Source: an uncultured Pelagibacteraceae bacterium
GTDB taxonomy: Bacteria; Pseudomonadota; Alphaproteobacteria; Pelagibacterales; Pelagibacteraceae
Reading direction: 5' to 3'
DNA length: 64,000 nucleotides
Assembly: GCA_902633185.1 (NCBI GenBank)
Contig: CACPFN010000005.1
Location: 1-64,000, forward strand
Part shown: in pieces, positions 33,770 through 43,156 of the stretch
How positions within the stretch are numbered: the stretch's first letter is position 1
How the letters are laid out: every line of letters starts with the position of its first letter
Made by a program: the position numbers and the translations under genes
Notes under the pieces: model-generated
What the model was told of the DNA's origin: nothing
The model's input: only the letters and a program-made list of their open reading frames with translations
Database searches by the model: none

Positions 33770-34961
33770 ACTTAAATTTAACCCGTATTTAGAAAAACTT
33801 TATCAATCAGATAAGCCATTGATAATCTACAAAGTTGATAATGGTTATGACATTTATACAGATTTTTCTAAAAAAATTAATTTAACAAAAAAAAATATAC
33901 ATAAATTTTTAAACTCTTTTGAAAAAATGAAATATAAAAAAGAAACTGATCAATATGTTGGTTTTTTTGGATATGAAATTTTAAATTATTTACTTGGTAT
34001 TAAAATTAGCAAACAGTCTAAAAATGGTTTTTATAAAGGAGTTTTTTACAAACCGGAGACAATCATTAAAATTAGAGATAATATTTCAATATTTTCAAAT
34101 AAAAAGAAGCAAGAATTTAATAATTATTTCAAACCAACTAAAATTTTATCACCCTTTAAATTAAATATTAAATATCAAAAATACAAAAAAATATTTGATA
34201 TTTTTTCAAAAAAAATAAGACAAGGAGAAACATATCAAATAAAAATTTGTACAAAATATCGTAATAAATCTTCAATAAATCCAATTAATTTTTTCTGGAG
34301 ATTAATGAAGTCAAATGCTTCACCAGAATCTTTTATGATAAGAGATAAAAACTATTCTATTGTAAGCTGCTCACCTGAAACTTTATTATTAAAAAAAGGT
34401 AACAAAATCATTACCAAGCCTATTGCTGGCACATTAAGAAAAAGTAAAAAATCTAACAGATCTAGTGCCTTAAAGTTTTTTAGAAATAACATTAAAGAGA
34501 CTAAAGAACATAATATGATTGTTGATATGGAAAGAAGTGATTTATCCAGAGTTTGTGTTCCAGGAACAGTAAAAATTGATAAAGAAAAGTATGTTGAGGA
34601 ATATAGACACTTATTTCATTATGTTACAACCATATCTGGAAGCTTATTAAAAGGTATGACTATAAAAAATATTATCAAATCTATGATGCCTGGTGGATCA
34701 GTCATAGGCTGTCCAAAAGTACGAACTTTGGAATTATTAAATCAACAAGAAAAAGAGAATAGAAATATTTTTACAGGTAGTTTTGGCTATATAAAATTTA
34801 ATAAAGATATGAGATTTAACATAATAATAAGATCTATACTAAATTATAAAAATACATCAGAAATATCTGCAGCATCTGGAGTTGTATTAGATAGTGCAGC
34901 AAAAAAAGAATTTAATGAAAATTTTATCAAAGCAAAATCATTATTAGAATTATTTAAATGA
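33747..34961 (+). CDS. pabB: Aminodeoxychorismate synthase component I (PabB)
   Basis: A 404-residue chorismate-binding enzyme. Key blocks: SCSPETLLLKKGNKIITKPIAGTLR (the PIAGT motif with a Lys two positions before it), KEHNMIVDMERSDLSRVCVPG, MMPGGSVIGCPKVRTLELL and ASGVVLDSAAKKEF. TrpE would be longer and have a different regulatory N-terminus. With pabA and pabC directly downstream, it makes the p-aminobenzoate part of folate. No ATG exists before residue 53; the TTG at 33747, inside the MFS gene, is the best start. Confidence 0.88.
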   Translation: MKDHKSHKLKFNPYLEKLYQSDKPLIIYKVDNGYDIYTDFSKKINLTKKNIHKFLNSFEKMKYKKETDQYVGFFGYEILNYLLGIKISKQSKNGFYKGVFYKPETIIKIRDNISIFSNKKKQEFNNYFKPTKILSPFKLNIKYQKYKKIFDIFSKKIRQGETYQIKICTKYRNKSSINPINFFWRLMKSNASPESFMIRDKNYSIVSCSPETLLLKKGNKIITKPIAGTLRKSKKSNRSSALKFFRNNIKETKEHNMIVDMERSDLSRVCVPGTVKIDKEKYVEEYRHLFHYVTTISGSLLKGMTIKNIIKSMMPGGSVIGCPKVRTLELLNQQEKENRNIFTGSFGYIKFNKDMRFNIIIRSILNYKNTSEISAASGVVLDSAAKKEFNENFIKAKSLLELFK

Positions 34962-35524
34962 TTTATATAATAGACCACCAGGATTCATTCACATGGAATG
35001 TCGTTCATCAATTCTCTCAGTTTGATAAAGTTTATTGTTCAAATTATTTTGAAATAAATAACAGTTTATTAAAAAAATCTAATACAATTGTATTATCTCC
35101 TGGACCCGGTTCACCCAAAGATTATCCAAATACTTCAAAAATTTATAATAAATTTAAAGGAAGAAAAAAAATCATAGGAATTTGCTTAGGGTATCAGCAA
35201 ATATTACATTGTGAAAATGCCAAAATTATTCAACAAAGGAGAATATTCCATGGTTATCAATCTGATGTAAAAGTTGTTTCGAATAAATCCATCTTTAGAA
35301 AGAATTCCAAATTTAAAGTCGGAAGATATCATTCACTTAAGCTTCATGAGCCATTTACCAAAGAAAATTTTGATATTACCATGAGATGCGCTAAAACTAA
35401 TATTGCTATGGCTTTTGAAAACAAAAGAGATGATGTATATGGTTTTCAATTTCATCCAGAATCTTTTTTAACAACAAATGGTAAAATTCTTATTAAAAAA
35501 ATCTTACAGTCGAAAAGATCTTAA
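34958..35524 (+). CDS. pabA: Aminodeoxychorismate synthase glutamine amidotransferase (PabA)
   Basis: A 188-residue class I glutamine amidotransferase. IIDHQDSFTWNVVHQF opens it; LSPGPGSPKDYP, the nucleophile loop GICLGYQQI and the FQFHPESFLTT His-Glu complete the triad. It supplies ammonia to PabB. The start overlaps the pabB stop by ATGA and its last 47 bases are shared with pabC. The protein has the usual length of the family. Confidence 0.92.
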   Translation: MIYIIDHQDSFTWNVVHQFSQFDKVYCSNYFEINNSLLKKSNTIVLSPGPGSPKDYPNTSKIYNKFKGRKKIIGICLGYQQILHCENAKIIQQRRIFHGYQSDVKVVSNKSIFRKNSKFKVGRYHSLKLHEPFTKENFDITMRCAKTNIAMAFENKRDDVYGFQFHPESFLTTNGKILIKKILQSKRS

Positions 35525-36254
35525 AGAAAAAGAATTTAAAGATCTATGGAATGCCCATGGGGTATTTACAACTATGTGGATCTATGGAAAGCCTCAAAAG
35601 ATTTTATTTTTTAAAGAACACATAACTAATCTTATTAGGTCTACTAAAAATTATAAAATTCATGATCGAAATTTAAAAAGAAATATATTTAAAATAATTA
35701 AATCGAATTTAAATAAACAAAAAAATTATAATCATTTATTGAGAATTGCTGTTACCAAAAGTTTAATTTCTATTTCTTTGAGAGATAAATTAAAAATTAA
35801 AAAAAATCTCCAGTTAAAGTTAGTCAATTACAATAGAATTAAGCCTGAGCATAAAAATCTGAAGTATAAATTTATTTTAAAAAGTTTATCTAAAATGGAT
35901 AACACAAAATCTGATATTGCTCTTTGCTCAAATGGAAAAATTCTAGAAACAGGCACTTCAAATATTATTTTCATTAAAGATAATAAATACTATTCACCTA
36001 TAAGAAAATTTTATCGAGGAGTTAATCTTAGGTTTTTTGAAAAAAATTTTAGTATAAAAAAAACCAATATTAATATTAATAATTTAAATCAATATGAGGA
36101 AATACTTCTAATCGGATCTGGAAAAGGAGTTTCCACAGTTTCATCTATAAAAGAGAAAAACTGGAATAGAAAAAAATATAAATCCTATGAAACTTTTGTA
36201 AGTAAATATAAAACTCAAATACTTAAACAAAAAAAATTGAGTAATTATTTATGA
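35478..36254 (+). CDS. pabC: Aminodeoxychorismate lyase (PabC), class IV aminotransferase fold
   Basis: A 258-residue fold type IV PLP enzyme that releases pyruvate from aminodeoxychorismate. HGVFTTMWIYGKPQ corresponds to the conserved GVFET start of the family, YKFILKSLSKMD carries the likely Schiff-base Lys, and GKILETGTSNIIFIKDN is the PLP phosphate-binding block. The first in-frame ATG lies 47 bases inside pabA; since the GVFTT region is needed, the gene must start there or at a non-ATG codon. Its stop overlaps the HIT gene start (ATGA). Confidence 0.82.
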   Translation: MVKFLLKKSYSRKDLKEKEFKDLWNAHGVFTTMWIYGKPQKILFFKEHITNLIRSTKNYKIHDRNLKRNIFKIIKSNLNKQKNYNHLLRIAVTKSLISISLRDKLKIKKNLQLKLVNYNRIKPEHKNLKYKFILKSLSKMDNTKSDIALCSNGKILETGTSNIIFIKDNKYYSPIRKFYRGVNLRFFEKNFSIKKTNININNLNQYEEILLIGSGKGVSTVSSIKEKNWNRKKYKSYETFVSKYKTQILKQKKLSNYL

Positions 36255-36649
36255 GAAATCCTAATAATCCATGCATATTCTGTTTTACAAAGAAAAAGGA
36301 ATATCTTTTTGAAAACGAACTAGCTTATGCAACTACTGACACGTACCCTGTATCAAAATTTCATTCACTTATAATTCCAAAGCGGTGTGTTAAAAATTAT
36401 TTTGATCTAACCTCAAAAGAAATCTTAGCGTGCAATAAATTAATAAAGAAACTAAAAAAAAAAATTGAAATGAAAGATAAATCTGTAAAAGGTTTTAATA
36501 TTGGTACCAATTCGGGCAAGGTTGCTGGACAATCTATTAATCATTGTCACATTCATCTGATTCCAAGACGAAAAAATGATGTTAAAAATCCTCAAGGTGG
36601 TGTTCGAGCTGTAATTTCTGCTAAACAGCATTATGTGAGGAAAAAGTAA
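36251..36649 (+). CDS. HIT-family nucleotide hydrolase
   Basis: A 132-residue histidine-triad protein. CIFCFTKKKEYLFENELAYATTD is the usual start, with a CxxC pair, and SINHCHIHLIPRR holds the H-x-H-x-H active site. These enzymes hydrolyse nucleotide conjugates such as Ap4A or AMP-lysine. It is the last of the metC-MFS-pabBAC-HIT run and begins inside the pabC stop. The 106 bases after it carry a weak terminator and the aprM leader. Confidence 0.9.
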   Translation: MRNPNNPCIFCFTKKKEYLFENELAYATTDTYPVSKFHSLIIPKRCVKNYFDLTSKEILACNKLIKKLKKKIEMKDKSVKGFNIGTNSGKVAGQSINHCHIHLIPRRKNDVKNPQGGVRAVISAKQHYVRKK

Positions 36650-36681
36650 CTTTTATTAACATTTTTTTATTGAGATGAGAT

Positions 36682-36708
36682 TATTAGTCAGTTGAACTAA
36701 TATTTTTT
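36682..36708 (+). terminator. Weak intrinsic terminator after the HIT gene
   Basis: TATTAGT-CAGTTGA-ACTAATA gives a 7-bp stem followed by TTTTTTAT. The stem is all but GC-free, so efficiency is uncertain, but the place, between the folate run and aprM, is right. Confidence 0.5.
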
Positions 36709-36755
36709 ATAGATTAAGAGCTTAGATTAGTATTATATTTAGCGGAGATAATAAT

Positions 36756-37550
36756 ATGTTCACAACCAATCCATTTGCTGTTCTTTCTTCAACAGTTCCT
36801 TCAATTGCTTTGCAAGCATTTGTTTTGTTGATGTTAGCGTTAGTTGTGATTGGAACACTGATGGATATTATTCATAAGAAGAATGTAAAATATTTTTTTA
36901 ATAATGCTAAAAAAGCAAAAAAAGCAGCAAGTAGAGAATTAAGTCTTGGCGAGAAAACAGCGATAATTTCTAAAACTGTAGTACATGATATTGGAACTAC
37001 ATCTGAATTAGGTTTGGGTAAAAGAAGATTTGCACATGTATTAGGAATGTATGGAACAATATTATTTTGGATCGGGTCAGGTGTTATGATATTTGGATAT
37101 TCTTCTCCTAATGCGGTAACTCCATCTATATGGCCAATCATTTGGCACGCTGGTGCAATTTTAACTTGCCTTGGAGCTTATTGGTTTTGGTTTTTTTTAA
37201 GAGTAGATGTATCTGCTGAAGCTCACTCAGTTTTTAGAATCATAAAAGCAGATTTATTTGTTTTAGCTTTAGTATTATCTTCTACGTTTGGTTTAGCTTG
37301 GTCGTATTTTCAATATTCAGGATCTACTGGTTTAAGTATTTTATTTTTAATTTTTTTTGCAGTTGCCAACATAGTTTTATTTGGAGGAGTTTACTGGTCT
37401 AAATTTGCTCATATGTTCTACAAACCGGGTGCTGCAATCCAAAAAAATTTAGCAGAAGCAGATGGTTCAAGAGATAATTTACCTCCACCTGCAGATGCTC
37501 CAGAACAATTTGGACTTGGAATTAAACGTGAGGCACCAAAGCACTATTAA
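36756..37550 (+). CDS. aprM: Adenylylsulfate reductase membrane anchor AprM
   Basis: A 264-residue membrane protein with five or six spans, encoded 39 bases before aprB. The segment KRRFAHVLGMYGTILFWIGSGVMIFG and a second His-bearing stretch WPIIWHAGAILTCLGAYWFWFFLRVD are compatible with heme or quinone-linked anchors. In SAR11 and other lineages lacking QmoABC, AprM is thought to link AprBA to the respiratory chain when sulfite is oxidised. The call rests on the gene order aprM-aprB-aprA and this layout. The start follows a GCGGAG ribosome-binding site. Confidence 0.85.
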   Translation: MFTTNPFAVLSSTVPSIALQAFVLLMLALVVIGTLMDIIHKKNVKYFFNNAKKAKKAASRELSLGEKTAIISKTVVHDIGTTSELGLGKRRFAHVLGMYGTILFWIGSGVMIFGYSSPNAVTPSIWPIIWHAGAILTCLGAYWFWFFLRVDVSAEAHSVFRIIKADLFVLALVLSSTFGLAWSYFQYSGSTGLSILFLIFFAVANIVLFGGVYWSKFAHMFYKPGAAIQKNLAEADGSRDNLPPPADAPEQFGLGIKREAPKHY

Positions 37551-37589
37551 TATGATTGATAAAATTTTAAAGAAAGGTAATAAGTAGAT

Positions 37590-38060
37590 ATGTCAACTTT
37601 TGTATACATGACGAGATGTGATGGTTGTGGTCATTGCGTAGATATATGTCCATCAGATATCATGCACATAGACGAAACTATCAGAAGAGCAAAAAATATA
37701 GAACCAAATTTTTGTTGGGAATGCTATTCATGCGTCAAGGCATGTCCTAACCATGCAATTGATGTAAGAGGATATGCTGACTTTGCTCCAATGGGTCATA
37801 GTGTTAGAGTTAGAAGAGAAGAAGAGAAAGGAACTATCTCTTGGAGAATTAAATTTAGAAACGGTACAGAGAAGAATTTTGTATCGCCAATAACAACAAA
37901 ACCTTGGGGAAAATTCATACCAAAATTAGCTGAAGCTGATACTCCTAATCAAGGAGAGATTAATTCACAAATTTTATATAATGAGCCACATGGTTTAAAT
38001 ACTGAAAAAGATTTACCAACTTTAGATAAGAATTCATTTAAGCAAGGTGTTTATTATTAA
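37590..38060 (+). CDS. aprB: Adenylylsulfate reductase beta subunit AprB
   Basis: A 156-residue iron-sulfur protein. CDGCGHCVDICPSDIMHID and CWECYSCVKACPNHAIDVRG ligate two [4Fe-4S] clusters that pass electrons to or from the AprA FAD; the C-terminal part wraps around AprA in the family. In this setting the enzyme probably works in the oxidative direction, joining sulfite and AMP to APS. TAATG overlap with aprA. Confidence 0.95.
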   Translation: MSTFVYMTRCDGCGHCVDICPSDIMHIDETIRRAKNIEPNFCWECYSCVKACPNHAIDVRGYADFAPMGHSVRVRREEEKGTISWRIKFRNGTEKNFVSPITTKPWGKFIPKLAEADTPNQGEINSQILYNEPHGLNTEKDLPTLDKNSFKQGVYY

Positions 38061-39919
38061 TGGCTAAGCACAAAACAATCATTGAAGAATGTGATGTACT
38101 AGTTGTTGGCGGAGGTATGGCTGGAACAGGGGCTACCTTTGAGGCAAGACACTGGGGAAGAGATTTAAAAATAATTTGTGTTGAAAAAGCAAATATAGAT
38201 AGAAGTGGTGCCGTTGCACAAGGTCTTTACGCTATTAACTGTTATATGGGAATGCAGTGGGGCGAGAATATGCCAGAGGATCATGTAAGGTACGCCAGAA
38301 ATGATTTGATGGGTCTTGTTAGAGAAGATTTAGGTTATGACATGGCACGTCATGTAGACTCAACTGTTCACATGTTTGATGAATGGGGTCTTCCAATGAT
38401 GAAAAATAAAGAAACTGGAAGATACCAAAGAGAAGGTAAGTGGCAAATAATGATACACGGAGAAAGTTACAAACCAATTGTAGCTGAAGCTGCAAAAAAA
38501 TCTGCTGATAAAATTTATAACAGAATAATGATTACTCATCTTTTAAAAGATGAAAAAAATCCAAACCGAATAGCTGGTGCAGTTGGATTTAATGTTAGAA
38601 CTGGAAATTTTCACGTATTTAAATCAAGAACAGTAGTTGTTTCTGCTGGAGGAGCATCGCACATATTTAAACCAAGAGCAGTTGGTGAGGGTATGGGTAG
38701 AACATGGTATGCACCTTGGAGTAATGGATCTGCTTATGCATTACCTATTCAAGCAGGTGCAAAAATGACTCAAATGGAAAATAGAATTGTTCTTTGTAGA
38801 TTTAAAGATGGTTATGGTCCAGTTGGAGCGTATTTCTTACATTTAAAAACTTATACTCAAAACGCTAATGGCGAAAATTATGAGAAGAAATGGTATGAAG
38901 CTACTAAAGAATTAGTAGGAGAATATATAGACCATCATCCAACACCAACTTGTTTAAGAAATCATGCATTCATTCAAGAAACAGCTGCAGGTGGTGGACC
39001 AATTCATATGGTTACAAAAGAAGCTTTCCAAGATCCACACTTAGAAACGGTTGGATGGGAAAATTTCTTAGGAATGACAGTTGGACAAGCAGTAGTTTGG
39101 GCGTCTCAAAATATTGATCCAAAATATACAAATCCTGAATTAACTACATCAGAACCATATGTAATGGGATCTCATGCTACATGTTCAGGGGCATGGGTTA
39201 GTGGACCAGAAGATATAGCACCTGATGAATATTTTTGGGGATACAATAGAATGATGACTATTGATGGATTATTTGGAGCAGGAGATGCAGTTGGTGGAAG
39301 TGCTCATAAGTTTTCATCTGGTTCATTCACAGAAGGAAGGTTAGCGTCTAAAGCTGCTGTTAAATATATTCAAGATAAAAAAGCTGATGATATCGAAGTT
39401 TCTGATGCACAATTAGAGAAGCTTAAAGAAGAAATATTTAAGCCAATTGAGAACTATACAGTGGGTAGAAATGAAATCACTGGAGGAACTGTTTCTCCAA
39501 GCTATATTTTACCTATACAAGGACTACAAAGACTACAAAAAATTATGGATGAATATTGTGGTGGATTAACAAATAATTACATGACAAACGATAATCTGCT
39601 TAAAAAAGGCTTAGAGCAGCTACAATTACTTCAAGAAGACTTAGATCATGTCGGAGCAGAAGATTATCACCAATTGATGAGAGCATGGGAACTTAAGCAT
39701 AGAGCTGTAACATCAGAATGTGTTGCTCATCATACTTTATTTAGAGAAGAAACGCGTTGGCCAGGCTATTATTATAGAGGCGATCATATGAAACTTGATG
39801 ATGAAAACTGGCATTGTTTAACTGTTTCTAGAAGAGATCCTGAAACTGGAAAATTTGAAATGGAGAAAAAGCCTGTTTATCATATAGTTGATGATAAAGA
39901 GAAGAAGCAAGCTTCCTAA
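38060..39919 (+). CDS. aprA: Adenylylsulfate reductase alpha subunit AprA
   Basis: A 619-residue flavoprotein. VVGGGMAGTGATFEARHWG binds FAD; VEKANIDRSGAVAQGLYAIN, WQIMIHGESYKPIVAEAAK, GGGPIHMV and the R/H-containing ECVAHHTLFREETRWPGYYYRGDH near the end are diagnostic for AprA. With AprB it interconverts APS and sulfite plus AMP. Here it would oxidise sulfite freed by Xsc and SuyAB. No sat (ATP sulfurylase) gene is in the window, so the fate of APS cannot be followed. An unknown 116-aa gene follows after 9 bases. Confidence 0.97.
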   Translation: MAKHKTIIEECDVLVVGGGMAGTGATFEARHWGRDLKIICVEKANIDRSGAVAQGLYAINCYMGMQWGENMPEDHVRYARNDLMGLVREDLGYDMARHVDSTVHMFDEWGLPMMKNKETGRYQREGKWQIMIHGESYKPIVAEAAKKSADKIYNRIMITHLLKDEKNPNRIAGAVGFNVRTGNFHVFKSRTVVVSAGGASHIFKPRAVGEGMGRTWYAPWSNGSAYALPIQAGAKMTQMENRIVLCRFKDGYGPVGAYFLHLKTYTQNANGENYEKKWYEATKELVGEYIDHHPTPTCLRNHAFIQETAAGGGPIHMVTKEAFQDPHLETVGWENFLGMTVGQAVVWASQNIDPKYTNPELTTSEPYVMGSHATCSGAWVSGPEDIAPDEYFWGYNRMMTIDGLFGAGDAVGGSAHKFSSGSFTEGRLASKAAVKYIQDKKADDIEVSDAQLEKLKEEIFKPIENYTVGRNEITGGTVSPSYILPIQGLQRLQKIMDEYCGGLTNNYMTNDNLLKKGLEQLQLLQEDLDHVGAEDYHQLMRAWELKHRAVTSECVAHHTLFREETRWPGYYYRGDHMKLDDENWHCLTVSRRDPETGKFEMEKKPVYHIVDDKEKKQAS

Positions 39920-39928
39920 CCATTTTAG

Positions 39929-40279
39929 ATGAGTATTGTCGACAAATCAGACGAAGAAATCATTAAAATTGCTGATCCTATCTGGGATAACATGGTTAGA
40001 TGTTCCAACATGAAAGATTACGGTGGTTTTACAAGAGATTTATCATCACAAATGCTTTACGGGGCTAACGAAGTAGAGCTTGGTAAGCAGTGGGCAAGCA
40101 ATAAGCTGATCTCAAGCCTTAAAGAGGGGTGTAAGGCTATAGGCTGTCTAAGAAGAGGCTTGTACGTAACTGTTATCTATAAACAAAACAGTACAGAGAT
40201 ACCAGGAGACTTTTTAGGTCGACTTGTCCTTGGAGAAGAGGGAGATGAGGTCAAAGTCTTCGGGGCAACTATTTTTTAA
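39929..40279 (+). CDS. Unknown 116-residue protein linked to apr genes (possibly NTF2-like)
   Basis: I do not recognise a named family. The pattern DPIWDNMVRCSNMKDYGGFTRDLS and the last strand DEVKVFGATIF loosely fit the cone-shaped NTF2/SnoaL fold, with one long helix followed by a sheet. Three Cys are present, two in KEGCKAIGCLRRG. No signal peptide or membrane span. It starts 9 bases after aprA and is probably in that operon. By hand count it has about 40% G+C, with many GGG, CTT, AGC and AGG-type codons, higher than the AT-rich genes around it, though aprA itself is also moderately rich. Confidence 0.7.
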   Translation: MSIVDKSDEEIIKIADPIWDNMVRCSNMKDYGGFTRDLSSQMLYGANEVELGKQWASNKLISSLKEGCKAIGCLRRGLYVTVIYKQNSTEIPGDFLGRLVLGEEGDEVKVFGATIF

Positions 40280-40330
40280 ATTTAATTAAATATTATTTGC
40301 ATTTAATAAAACTTGTGGTATTTCGCGGGT

Positions 40331-40477
40331 ATGCTTCAAGCTTTTAATCAAAATATTAAGAAAATCCCTTTATTAGTTTCAAATCAGCTTTCAAAAATTA
40401 TTAAATCTTTTCTATATCTTTTTATATTTTTTACTTGGGCAATTATAATCTTAGGAACATTTCAAAATTTTATTTAA
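40331..40477 (+). CDS. Possible 48-residue membrane protein
   Basis: The 249-base gap between the 116-aa gene and safE holds a 48-codon frame with a basic amphipathic N-terminus (LQAFNQNIKKIPLLVSNQLSKII) and one hydrophobic span (SFLYLFIFFTWAIIILGTF). A GCGGGT just before the ATG is a poor ribosome-binding site. Nothing else is seen in this gap. It may be a real small protein or a chance frame. Confidence 0.35.
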   Translation: MLQAFNQNIKKIPLLVSNQLSKIIKSFLYLFIFFTWAIIILGTFQNFI

Positions 40478-40528
40478 TTTATTCTTATAATCATTGACTT
40501 TAGATTATGAGAGGAATAGTTAGATTAT

Positions 40529-41614
40529 ATGGAATATTTTCTTCCAATAGCTCAAGTCGAGATTAACATACTCTTTATATTTGGTTTAAGTTTAGCAGTT
40601 GGTATTCTTTCAGGATTATTTGGTGTAGGCGGAGGATTTTTAATGACACCGTTTTTAATATTTTTAGGTATTCCACCTGCTTATGCAGTTCCAAATGAAG
40701 CAAGCAATATTTTAGGTACATCGGTATCTGGTTCAACTACTCATTATTTAAAAGGTACATTAGATTATAAAATGGGATTGATGATTGTAGTCGGAGGAAC
40801 TATTGGAACTTTACTTGGGATCTTAACTTTTTCTTATTTTCAAGATATTGGAAAAATAAATATCGTTATCTCTTTAGCCTACATGTACATCTTAGCTATA
40901 CTTGGAACTTTAATGCTTATTCAAGGAGTATCTGAAATTGATAAGGCAAGAAAAAAAATTGTTGTTAGAAAAAAATTACATACTCATTATTGGATACATG
41001 GACTACCTTTTAGAATGCGTTTTAAAAAATCAAAAGTTTATGAAAGTGCATTTACTCCAATTATTATTGGTTTAATTGTCGGATATATTGCAGCAATTAT
41101 GGGAGTGGGTGGTGCATTTATATTGGTTCCTGCAATGATTTATATTATTGGAATGCCAACTAAACTAATTCCTGGCACATCTTTGTTTGTTACAATATTT
41201 GTAAGTGCAATCGTAACAGTTCTTCATGCTTTTAATTACGGAACAATTGATCTTGTTTTAGTTTTTGTACTTATACTTGGCTCAATTATTGGAGTTCAGT
41301 TTGGTCAAAAAATTGGTGAAAAAGTTGATAGCTCAGAATTTAAAACAATCTTAGCAGTACTTTTATTATTAGTTGGAATTGCAATTGCTTATGACACTTT
41401 TATTAAAGAAGACGTAATCGTTGAAACAGTAGCAAATGGAACTAAAAACCTTGGTAACATTGCACAGTTTATTTTAGATTATTCGAAAGACCTTCCAGTT
41501 TTTTACGGACTTACATCAGTTGTATTAGCAGTAGTTCTTGGAATTGGAGCTGCAATTTTAAGAAATTATATCTCTAAGTGGAACAAAGAAAGAGAAGCTA
41601 AGCTTAAAGCTTAA
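40529..41614 (+). CDS. safE: TauE/SafE sulfite exporter linked to apr/suy/xsc
   Basis: A 361-residue TauE/SafE protein, longer than usual because of a central basic loop ([31 protein letters not shown]) and a C-terminal extra span. The duplicated Gly-rich motifs are [25 protein letters not shown] and [26 protein letters not shown]. Its position between apr and suyAB-xsc argues that it exports sulfite from sulfonate breakdown. Its stop overlaps the suyB stop by four bases (convergent). Confidence 0.87.
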   Translation: MEYFLPIAQVEINILFIFGLSLAVGILSGLFGVGGGFLMTPFLIFLGIPPAYAVPNEASNILGTSVSGSTTHYLKGTLDYKMGLMIVVGGTIGTLLGILTFSYFQDIGKINIVISLAYMYILAILGTLMLIQGVSEIDKARKKIVVRKKLHTHYWIHGLPFRMRFKKSKVYESAFTPIIIGLIVGYIAAIMGVGGAFILVPAMIYIIGMPTKLIPGTSLFVTIFVSAIVTVLHAFNYGTIDLVLVFVLILGSIIGVQFGQKIGEKVDSSEFKTILAVLLLLVGIAIAYDTFIKEDVIVETVANGTKNLGNIAQFILDYSKDLPVFYGLTSVVLAVVLGIGAAILRNYISKWNKEREAKLKA

Positions 41615-42777
41615 GCACTTCTGTATAATTTAGTCATCACAAATTCTCTATGACCTAATGCTTCAGCACAAGTTAATCTTCCGTTTGCAACTCTTATTGT
41701 AGCTTTAATTAATTCATCACCAGCTTCATCTAAATTCATTTCTCTTGATAAGATTTTAGAAACATCAACATCAATATGCTCACTCATGGTTCTAGCAGTT
41801 AAAGGATTAGCAGTTAGTTTTACTACTGGCTCAATTGGGTTTCCAATTATATTTCCTTGTCCAGTTGGAAATAGGTGGAGATTAAATCCTCCTGCCGCTT
41901 GTAAAGTAACACATTCAGCAGCAGCTGATGAAGTATCCATAAAGTATAGTCCTGGACCTTTAGTTGGTTCTTCTGCTGGCTCTAGTACATCAATGAATTT
42001 GCATCCTCCAATTTTTTGAAAGTTTCCAAATGCTTTTTCTTCAATTGTAGTAAGTCCACCAGCTATGTTACCAGCTGTTGGTTGACTTTCAGAAAGATCG
42101 TCTGTTGCTTCTTTTAAGATGAAATCATTATACGAACTCCAAGTTTTTCTAAACTTTTCTTGAGCCTCAGGAGTTTTTCCTCTTTTTTCACAAACAGTTT
42201 CAGCTCCCGTTAGCTCAGATGTTTCACCAAAACACAAATGAACACCAAGGGGCTCTAATTTATCCATTAAATTTCCAACTGTAGGATTTGATGCTAATCC
42301 AGATGTTGTATCAGATTCTCCACATTTAACTGATATCCATAAATCACTTATAGGACGCTCTTCTCTTTGTTTCTCAGATGCCCAAATTGAAAATTCTTGA
42401 GCTTTCTTTGAAACTCTTGCAATAGTATCTATATCTCCTACACCTTCTATACTAAAACCTTCAACTGGTTTTCCAGTTGTTGCAATTGCATCAACAATTC
42501 TTTTTGTCCATTTAGGCTCAATACCAATTACTATAACTGCTGCAACATTTGGATTTTTTCCTGTTCCAATCATTGTTCTAAAATGAAGCTCTAGGTCTGC
42601 TCCAAATTGTAATCTTCCATAAGAATGTGGAAGTGCAATCGTACCTTTAATATTATTAGCTACAGCTTCAGCGCAAGCATTTGAAATATCATCAACAGGA
42701 AGAATTATTACGTGATTTCTTGTACCTGTTCTTCCATCTTCTCTTTTATATCCTAAAAACGTTTTTGGAATTTCCAT
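41611..42777 (-). CDS. suyB: Sulfolactate sulfo-lyase subunit B (UxaA/GarD family)
   Basis: A 388-residue member of the altronate/galactarate dehydratase family. The N-terminal [42 protein letters not shown] (near 175) and [35 protein letters not shown] are family motifs. SuyB with SuyA splits (R)-sulfolactate to pyruvate and sulfite. Altronate dehydratase looks similar; the small subunit being separate, and the xsc, safE and apr neighbours, favour SuyB. Its ATG lies one base after the suyA stop. Confidence 0.82.
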   Translation of the reverse strand: MEIPKTFLGYKREDGRTGTRNHVIILPVDDISNACAEAVANNIKGTIALPHSYGRLQFGADLELHFRTMIGTGKNPNVAAVIVIGIEPKWTKRIVDAIATTGKPVEGFSIEGVGDIDTIARVSKKAQEFSIWASEKQREERPISDLWISVKCGESDTTSGLASNPTVGNLMDKLEPLGVHLCFGETSELTGAETVCEKRGKTPEAQEKFRKTWSSYNDFILKEATDDLSESQPTAGNIAGGLTTIEEKAFGNFQKIGGCKFIDVLEPAEEPTKGPGLYFMDTSSAAAECVTLQAAGGFNLHLFPTGQGNIIGNPIEPVVKLTANPLTARTMSEHIDVDVSKILSREMNLDEAGDELIKATIRVANGRLTCAEALGHREFVMTKLYRSA

Positions 42778-42778
42778 T

Positions 42779-43066
42779 TTACCACTTTTTAGTTTTTACG
42801 TTGTGAACATGTACATGCTCACCTTTTTTAATTGATTTTACTACTTTGCCAATATCATGCCCGTACTTTAATATTGTATCTCCCTCGTTAAGATCAGTCA
42901 TTGCAATTTTATGACCCAAAGGTATTTCATCCATCGATTGAATTTTTACTGATTTATCATTTTCCATAATCCAGCAATCACAGTCTTGTTTAGGAGTAAT
43001 TTTTTCAATAACTACAACACCTACATTGTCTTTTTCATCGTGGATTATAATATCTGTGCCAGCCAT
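42779..43066 (-). CDS. suyA: Sulfolactate sulfo-lyase subunit A (SAF domain)
   Basis: The ORF track begins at a TTG (43099); the ATG at 43066 gives 95 residues, the normal SuyA/UxaA N-domain length, and is preferred. The domain shows [20 protein letters not shown] and [28 protein letters not shown], the SAF-type fold carrying the catalytic acid-base. It functions as a complex with SuyB, encoded one base downstream. It is divergent from xsc; the 90 bases between hold both promoters. Confidence 0.82.
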   Translation of the reverse strand: MAGTDIIIHDEKDNVGVVVIEKITPKQDCDCWIMENDKSVKIQSMDEIPLGHKIAMTDLNEGDTILKYGHDIGKVVKSIKKGEHVHVHNVKTKKW

Positions 43067-43156
43067 TGTGACGATTTCTTTGTTTGAAATTCGATCCAAT
43101 TTATATATGAATTGGGCACTTTGACAATTAAAAAATAGAATTAAGAAGGATTTGAT

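Noticed and set aside
41611-43066. Altronate or galactarate dehydratase
   Set aside because: Same family, but split subunits plus xsc, safE and apr neighbours favour sulfolactate lyase; no uronate genes are present.
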